A stretch of DNA of 64,000 nt from assembly GCF_011759375.1 (NCBI RefSeq), contig NZ_JAARML010000006.1, forward strand, positions 62,001-126,000, read 5' to 3'. The notes below the pieces were generated by a model, which was not told the origin of the DNA, did not search any database, and saw only the letters and a list, made by a program, of their open reading frames with translations. Made by a program: the position numbers and the translations under genes. Of the stretch, positions 59,924 through 64,000 are shown piece after piece. The stretch's first letter is position 1; each line of letters begins with the position of its first letter. Source of the stretch: Paraflavitalea devenefica (lineage in GTDB: Bacteria; Bacteroidota; Bacteroidia; Chitinophagales; Chitinophagaceae).

Positions 59924-61762
59924 ATGAAGCAATTACTTTTACTCCCTCTATTATTATTAGCGACTGTTTCCCTTTTTGCGCAGCCTGCGGGATATGTGCC
60001 GGGCACACAGGTTTGCTGGACTTTCAATAACCGGCCACATGGTTATTTTAAAGCGGCCGGCAATGGAGAAAGGCATGTTCTCATTTCATTTACCGGTAGC
60101 GGGCTGAAACTTTGTGATAAGTTAGAAGTAAATGCTCCCCAAAAATTGCTGAGAGATTCCGGTATTAACTGGAATGGACGTACGGTAAGAGGCCCCGGTG
60201 ATACGATTGTGTGGGAAGTATTCACTATACTAGATACTGACAATTATTCATTGGCCGCCTATGCCAATGACATCAATTATTTCTTCCAGCATATTGCACC
60301 GATTGATACCAGCGACCATACAAAGTTTCATATGGAAGGATTAAGTGGAGGCGTAGCAAAGATTTGGGGATTCCTGGGCAATCACCAGAGCCACAACAGC
60401 CCTTACCGGCATATATTCTCCACGACCATCAGTATGTCAGGGGGATTTCTCAGTCCCGGTTTAGCACCTCTTGTAAGACCTGCCAGCATCGGTAAAAGAC
60501 ATTGGGTATGGCATGGCCTGGGTGATACCACCAACGGTCAAACGCCTCCCCATGCTTCTGAAATACTATATGACAGTTTAAGCGGTACCAAACACCTGAC
60601 CCTGCAGCCGGGAGGAGCGCATAATGGAACAACATGGGACCAATGCCTCACTTTATCAGGTACGGATACTACTACTAACCGGTGGATATGGATGGTGACA
60701 CCGGCGCCTCCCGTTACACCACCACCTACAGATCCCTATCCTGGTGGCCCGGCCGGGTATACACCAGGTACACAGGTTTGCTGGACATACAATGGCCGGC
60801 CACATGGTTATTTCAGGGCAGCCGGCAACGGAGAGCGGCATATCCTGATCGCATTTACGGATACGAGCAGTAGTTGCAACAGTTACCAAAATGAAGCGCC
60901 GCAAAAATGGCTGAATGATGCCGGCCTTAACTGGGATGGACGTACCGTAAGAGCGCCCGGGGATACTATTGTATGGGAAGTGCTCACCATTGTGAATACC
61001 AGCAATTATTCATTGTCTGCCTATGCCCGGGATATTGATTCCTTCTTTAAGTACATCGCCCCCATTGATACCAGTGACCATACCAGGTTTCATATCGAAG
61101 GGATCGGTGGTGGCGTAAACAGGTTGTGGGGATATGCAGTGAACCATCAAAGCCACAATAGTCCCTACCGGAATATATTTTCCACCACGATAAGCCAGGG
61201 CACTACCTGGCTCACCACCAATGTATGGCCATTACTAAAAGCATACAGCCCCGGCAGAAGGCATTGGGTATGGCATGGGGCAGCCGATGGGGGTGGTACG
61301 CCACCCGGGGCCTCCAAGCAATTGTATGACAGCCTGGGCGGATTCAAGATATATACCTTGCAGGCAGGAGGCACACACAGCGCCAATACCTGGGATAGCT
61401 GCCTGAGTTTATCCGGAACAGATACCAGCACCAACCGGTGGCTGTGGATGGTAGCCAACAATACATCACCCTTGATGACAGGAAGAGCCACTCAATTCAC
61501 ACAGGAGACAACCATTGATAAAGGGATAACCTTGTTGTATCCTAACCCGGCCAGGAATAACCTGGTGATTGACCTTAGTCATTTACCGGCCGGCTCTTAT
61601 ACCCTGACAATCGTAGATGCCATGGGCAGGTTGCACAAGCAGGTTCGTCAACTCCGCAATACCAATTACCCGCTGGATGTTTCCGCTTTGCGCAGCGGCA
61701 TTTATACGGTACAAATTAAAGCAGGTAGTTTCCAGGTACAAAGAAAGCTACATATAGAATAG
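59924..61762 (+). CDS. T9SS-secreted protein with duplicated esterase-like domain
   Basis: 612 residues from ATG 59924. The longer frame from 59825 overlaps the RT gene and is rejected. The signal peptide is MKQLLLLPLLLLATVSLFAQ. Two copies of a domain of about 235 residues follow (21-257 and 276-510), both beginning PAGY-(V/T)-PGTQVCWT. Copy 1 has an alpha/beta-hydrolase-like triad: S141 in EGLSGGV, D201 in WHGLGDT and H233 in GGAHNGTTW. Copy 2 keeps D455 and H485 but has G395 instead of Ser (EGIGGGV). A Pro-rich linker joins them. The C-terminus (from about 533, TLLYPNPARNNLVIDL) is a type A T9SS sorting domain. The substrate is unknown and the esterase activity is inferred. Confidence 0.82.
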   Translation: MKQLLLLPLLLLATVSLFAQPAGYVPGTQVCWTFNNRPHGYFKAAGNGERHVLISFTGSGLKLCDKLEVNAPQKLLRDSGINWNGRTVRGPGDTIVWEVFTILDTDNYSLAAYANDINYFFQHIAPIDTSDHTKFHMEGLSGGVAKIWGFLGNHQSHNSPYRHIFSTTISMSGGFLSPGLAPLVRPASIGKRHWVWHGLGDTTNGQTPPHASEILYDSLSGTKHLTLQPGGAHNGTTWDQCLTLSGTDTTTNRWIWMVTPAPPVTPPPTDPYPGGPAGYTPGTQVCWTYNGRPHGYFRAAGNGERHILIAFTDTSSSCNSYQNEAPQKWLNDAGLNWDGRTVRAPGDTIVWEVLTIVNTSNYSLSAYARDIDSFFKYIAPIDTSDHTRFHIEGIGGGVNRLWGYAVNHQSHNSPYRNIFSTTISQGTTWLTTNVWPLLKAYSPGRRHWVWHGAADGGGTPPGASKQLYDSLGGFKIYTLQAGGTHSANTWDSCLSLSGTDTSTNRWLWMVANNTSPLMTGRATQFTQETTIDKGITLLYPNPARNNLVIDLSHLPAGSYTLTIVDAMGRLHKQVRQLRNTNYPLDVSALRSGIYTVQIKAGSFQVQRKLHIE

Positions 61763-62178
61763 TGCAAGCTGATCATAAGACATTTCAATAGCTACTCCAC
61801 CTACCTTGGCAGGTGGAGTAGTTCGTATTGACATGAATCAAGAATTATCCGGGGAAATAACCATATGCCCAAATGAATGCCATCAACAAGCATATTATCA
61901 AAATAATATATTTAACTTAGGCATATAAACAGGTTTTCTCTGCATTAAATACCAAATCCAATCAGAGAAATAGTCGCCTTATCGCTATCAATAAATCAAA
62001 TTCTATCCTTCACCGATTTATATCCGCATTCCACGCAGTTACATAACACTACTACTACTGGTCCACTAAAGAAGTATGGACAACCTTTATCAGTGGTTAA
62101 ATTCTAATTTCCTATTTCATAGTACATATCCCCTAGCCTCCAAAACAAACAGTTTTTTTACCCTTTAAATCGTTTGTC
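61763..62178. other. AT-rich intergenic region
   Basis: 416 bases without a gene between the esterase-like gene and the HYR-like gene. Apart from the hairpin at 61793-61822 it is AT-rich and shows no ORF, tRNA or obvious repeat. I found no convincing TAnnTTTG box before the ATG at 62179. Confidence 0.7.
61793..61822 (+). terminator. Hairpin terminator after the duplicated-domain gene
   Basis: A perfect 11-bp stem CTACTCCACCT/AGGTGGAGTAG (61793-61803 and 61812-61822) with an 8-base loop, 31 bases after the stop at 61762. The following TTCGTATT is a weak U-tract, but stem stability suggests a terminator. Confidence 0.75.
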
Positions 62179-64000
62179 ATGAGAACACTTTCCATCCTAA
62201 TCTTCACACCTGTTATATCAATTGGACAGTCCGGAAATCTTGACCAGATAAGAAATGGCCCGGCCAGCAATCCTTCCATGAATTTTTACACCACCTTCAA
62301 TAATCCTGAATGGGTAAATGGTAATGCAGAACCATCCAATGCCCACTATGTAGAAGGTATGTCCATTGCATACCGTTCATTGATAACGGAAGCAATATCC
62401 GGCCAGTCCTATGAGTATGTGATCAAATATGATACCCGGCACAGCGGCAGAATGGCCATTGATTACCTTACCCATTACCAGCGACTGGAACCGCATGGAT
62501 CATTTGGGCATGATGCCGAAGTAATAAACCCACGGATCTTTAAATCAGGCAACACTGAATATTTACTCGGTACAGTAAGTACCAATACCTTCCCTATTCC
62601 TGCACCTTTCCAGGCGGCAGGCAATACTCCGGTGGCCGGGATGCCCCAAAATAGTTTTAATGCACTGCCGGCCGGGGAAAGAATGATGTCTATTTACAAT
62701 GGTGTCATAACTTCTATTGCCTACGATCTTCAACAGTCCTTAACAATTGCTGCTACTAAATCCAGCACACGCGTTCGCATCCGGTTCACCGCCGAAAAGG
62801 ATTCTGTAGTATTAGCCTGGGGCGGGCATATAGGCAGCCGGCGAGACTGGGGTTTCATCAATGCCTCTACTCCCCGTTCTGCCGGAGGTATCAGCGGCTC
62901 TCCCTATCACATGAGGCAGCTATCCATAAATACCTACCCTGATTTGGTTAATATATCCGGTGTTGGTAACCAGGATAGGTCACTCTCTGCAGCCGCCGTG
63001 GTTGCTGTACAGGACAATACTGCGCCTACTGTGGTATTCTGTCCTTCCAATGGAGAAATCGAATGCCCGGAAACTCCGCAGTTCGGCAATCCTTCATTCA
63101 CTGATGATTACGATCAGAGCCTGGACGTTACATTTAATGATGTAACAACACCTGGCTGTGGCAATACGTTCAGTGTAACACGTACCTGGACTGCGAAAGA
63201 TGATGGTGGCAATACTGCAACATGTAGTCAGACAATAGCAGTTGTTGACAAAACACGGCCTTCAATCACTTGTCCGGGAACTGTAGTTGCACAATGTGAT
63301 GCAGATGTGCCTGCGCCCGATACAGATCTTGTAACAACTTCCGATGCCTGCGGTAATGTAACGGTTACCTGGGAAGGCGACGCTTCTTCAGGCAGTTGTC
63401 CTAAGATCATTACCCGTACCTACAAGGCTACAGATGCCTGCGGTAATACTAACACCTGCACACAAACCATTAATGTGCATGATATTACTCCACCTGTAAT
63501 TACCTGTCCTCCGGATATAGTAGTAGAATGCGGTTCAAACACTGATCCGGCCAATACCGGTACCGCTACTGCTACAGATAACTGTTCAGCAGAGGTATTC
63601 TATCTTGATGAATTCGTAGTGAAGAATTGCTTTAATCCTTATATAATCCGTACCTGGATTGCCAGAGACCCATGCAACAATAGAAGTACCTGTGAACAGA
63701 ACATCATTCTTGTAGATCGCACAGCACCGGTGGTCATCTGTTCGCCCGATCTACAGATAAACTGCGGCGACCCTATTCCAACACCTGTGTCACCTGTGTT
63801 TTTTGAAACTTGTTCTCCTACCCTCACAACTGTACTTTACAGGGAAGTGCCTGCGGAAGCATCCGGTTGCCCGGCCAATCCGAATAATATAAACAGGACC
63901 TGGACACACATAGACGCAAACGGCAATATAGGTACCTGTGTACAAAAGGTCACTTTTGTACCAGCCAGTCTTACCAGTACCAGTGCTGCCATCACTACAA
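62179..64000 (+). CDS. HYR-like cysteine-rich repeat surface protein, 5' part
   Basis: The gene starts at ATG 62179 (MRTLSILIFTPVISIGQSGN) and stays open to the end of the window (607 codons), so its 3' end lies outside. A short signal peptide is likely, with the cut after about SIGQ. Residues about 30-275 form an N-terminal domain with MNFYTTFNNPEWVNGNAEPS and VVLAWGGHIGSRRDWGF, common at the start of large secreted Bacteroidota proteins. From about 279 come repeats of about 70-80 residues with (D-x-T-x-P-x-(I/V)-x-CP) starts: NTAPTVVFCP, KTRPSITCPG, ITPPVITCPP, RTAPVVICSP, each with (T/S)-D-(A)-CGN and C-x-Q or C-E-Q endings. These are HYR-like, Ig-type cell-surface repeats of large adhesins, likely exported by T9SS. 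Confidence 0.85.
   Translation, partial: MRTLSILIFTPVISIGQSGNLDQIRNGPASNPSMNFYTTFNNPEWVNGNAEPSNAHYVEGMSIAYRSLITEAISGQSYEYVIKYDTRHSGRMAIDYLTHYQRLEPHGSFGHDAEVINPRIFKSGNTEYLLGTVSTNTFPIPAPFQAAGNTPVAGMPQNSFNALPAGERMMSIYNGVITSIAYDLQQSLTIAATKSSTRVRIRFTAEKDSVVLAWGGHIGSRRDWGFINASTPRSAGGISGSPYHMRQLSINTYPDLVNISGVGNQDRSLSAAAVVAVQDNTAPTVVFCPSNGEIECPETPQFGNPSFTDDYDQSLDVTFNDVTTPGCGNTFSVTRTWTAKDDGGNTATCSQTIAVVDKTRPSITCPGTVVAQCDADVPAPDTDLVTTSDACGNVTVTWEGDASSGSCPKIITRTYKATDACGNTNTCTQTINVHDITPPVITCPPDIVVECGSNTDPANTGTATATDNCSAEVFYLDEFVVKNCFNPYIIRTWIARDPCNNRSTCEQNIILVDRTAPVVICSPDLQINCGDPIPTPVSPVFFETCSPTLTTVLYREVPAEASGCPANPNNINRTWTHIDANGNIGTCVQKVTFVPASLTSTSAAITT

Overview
The window is a chromosomal segment from a member of the Bacteroidota, most likely the Chitinophagaceae (inference). 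Supporting signs are C-terminal type IX secretion (T9SS) sorting domains, a carboxypeptidase-regulatory/TonB-type outer-membrane protein paired with a GLPGLI protein, DUF4199, promoters of the TAnnTTTG class, almost no Shine-Dalgarno sequences, and mid-40s percent GC as judged by eye. I found no rRNA, tRNA, CRISPR array, insertion sequence or prophage.

Layout. 1-233 is the 3' end of murB. 261-8414 is an exopolysaccharide operon: glycosyltransferases, a polymerase-like membrane protein, two hexapeptide acyltransferases, a DUF354 protein and an AlgD-type GDP-mannose dehydrogenase. It ends at a 22-bp perfect bidirectional terminator. After an outer-membrane protein comes a polyprenyl-phosphate sugar transferase (9403-10785) that could prime such a polymer. 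10953-17870 holds a dihydroorotase homologue that has lost its metal ligands, a DUF4199 protein, two glycosyltransferases and all four enzymes for GDP-D-glycero-alpha-D-manno-heptose (hddA, gmhA, hddC, gmhB). 17954-25855 is mixed: secreted hypotheticals, a bPH/SHOCT protein, a DUF922 protein, lepA, a T9SS cargo protein and an acyl-CoA-binding protein. 25840-31449 is a second glycan region with a galactofuranosyltransferase-like protein, a flippase, a methyltransferase and a glycosyltransferase. 31565-38051 has membrane proteins, a radical SAM protein, EamA and TSUP transporters, a TonB-like protein and folC. 38143-41865 is a minus-strand run (NUDIX, LutA-like, ribH, TPR, pdhA). 42399-52828 centres on alpha-glucans (glgB, GH13 amylase, sugar MFS) plus the TonB-type/GLPGLI pair.

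The most interesting locus is 53031-59898, a complete retron. A WGR plus HEAT/ARM-repeat protein and a winged-helix SWIM zinc-finger protein are followed by a non-coding region with every hallmark of a retron msr-msd RNA, and then by a retron-type reverse transcriptase with a long N-terminal extension. The RNA shows complementary a1/a2 ends, an msr of small stem-loops, a perfect 26-bp msd hairpin and its own TAnnTTTG promoter. The gene set matches what I recall as retron type XIII (ARM + WHSWIM + RT). I know of no experimental description of this RNA in Bacteroidota.

The right end (59924-64000) carries a T9SS-secreted protein with a tandem-duplicated esterase-like domain whose second copy has lost its serine, and the start of a large cysteine-rich HYR-like repeat protein that runs off the window.
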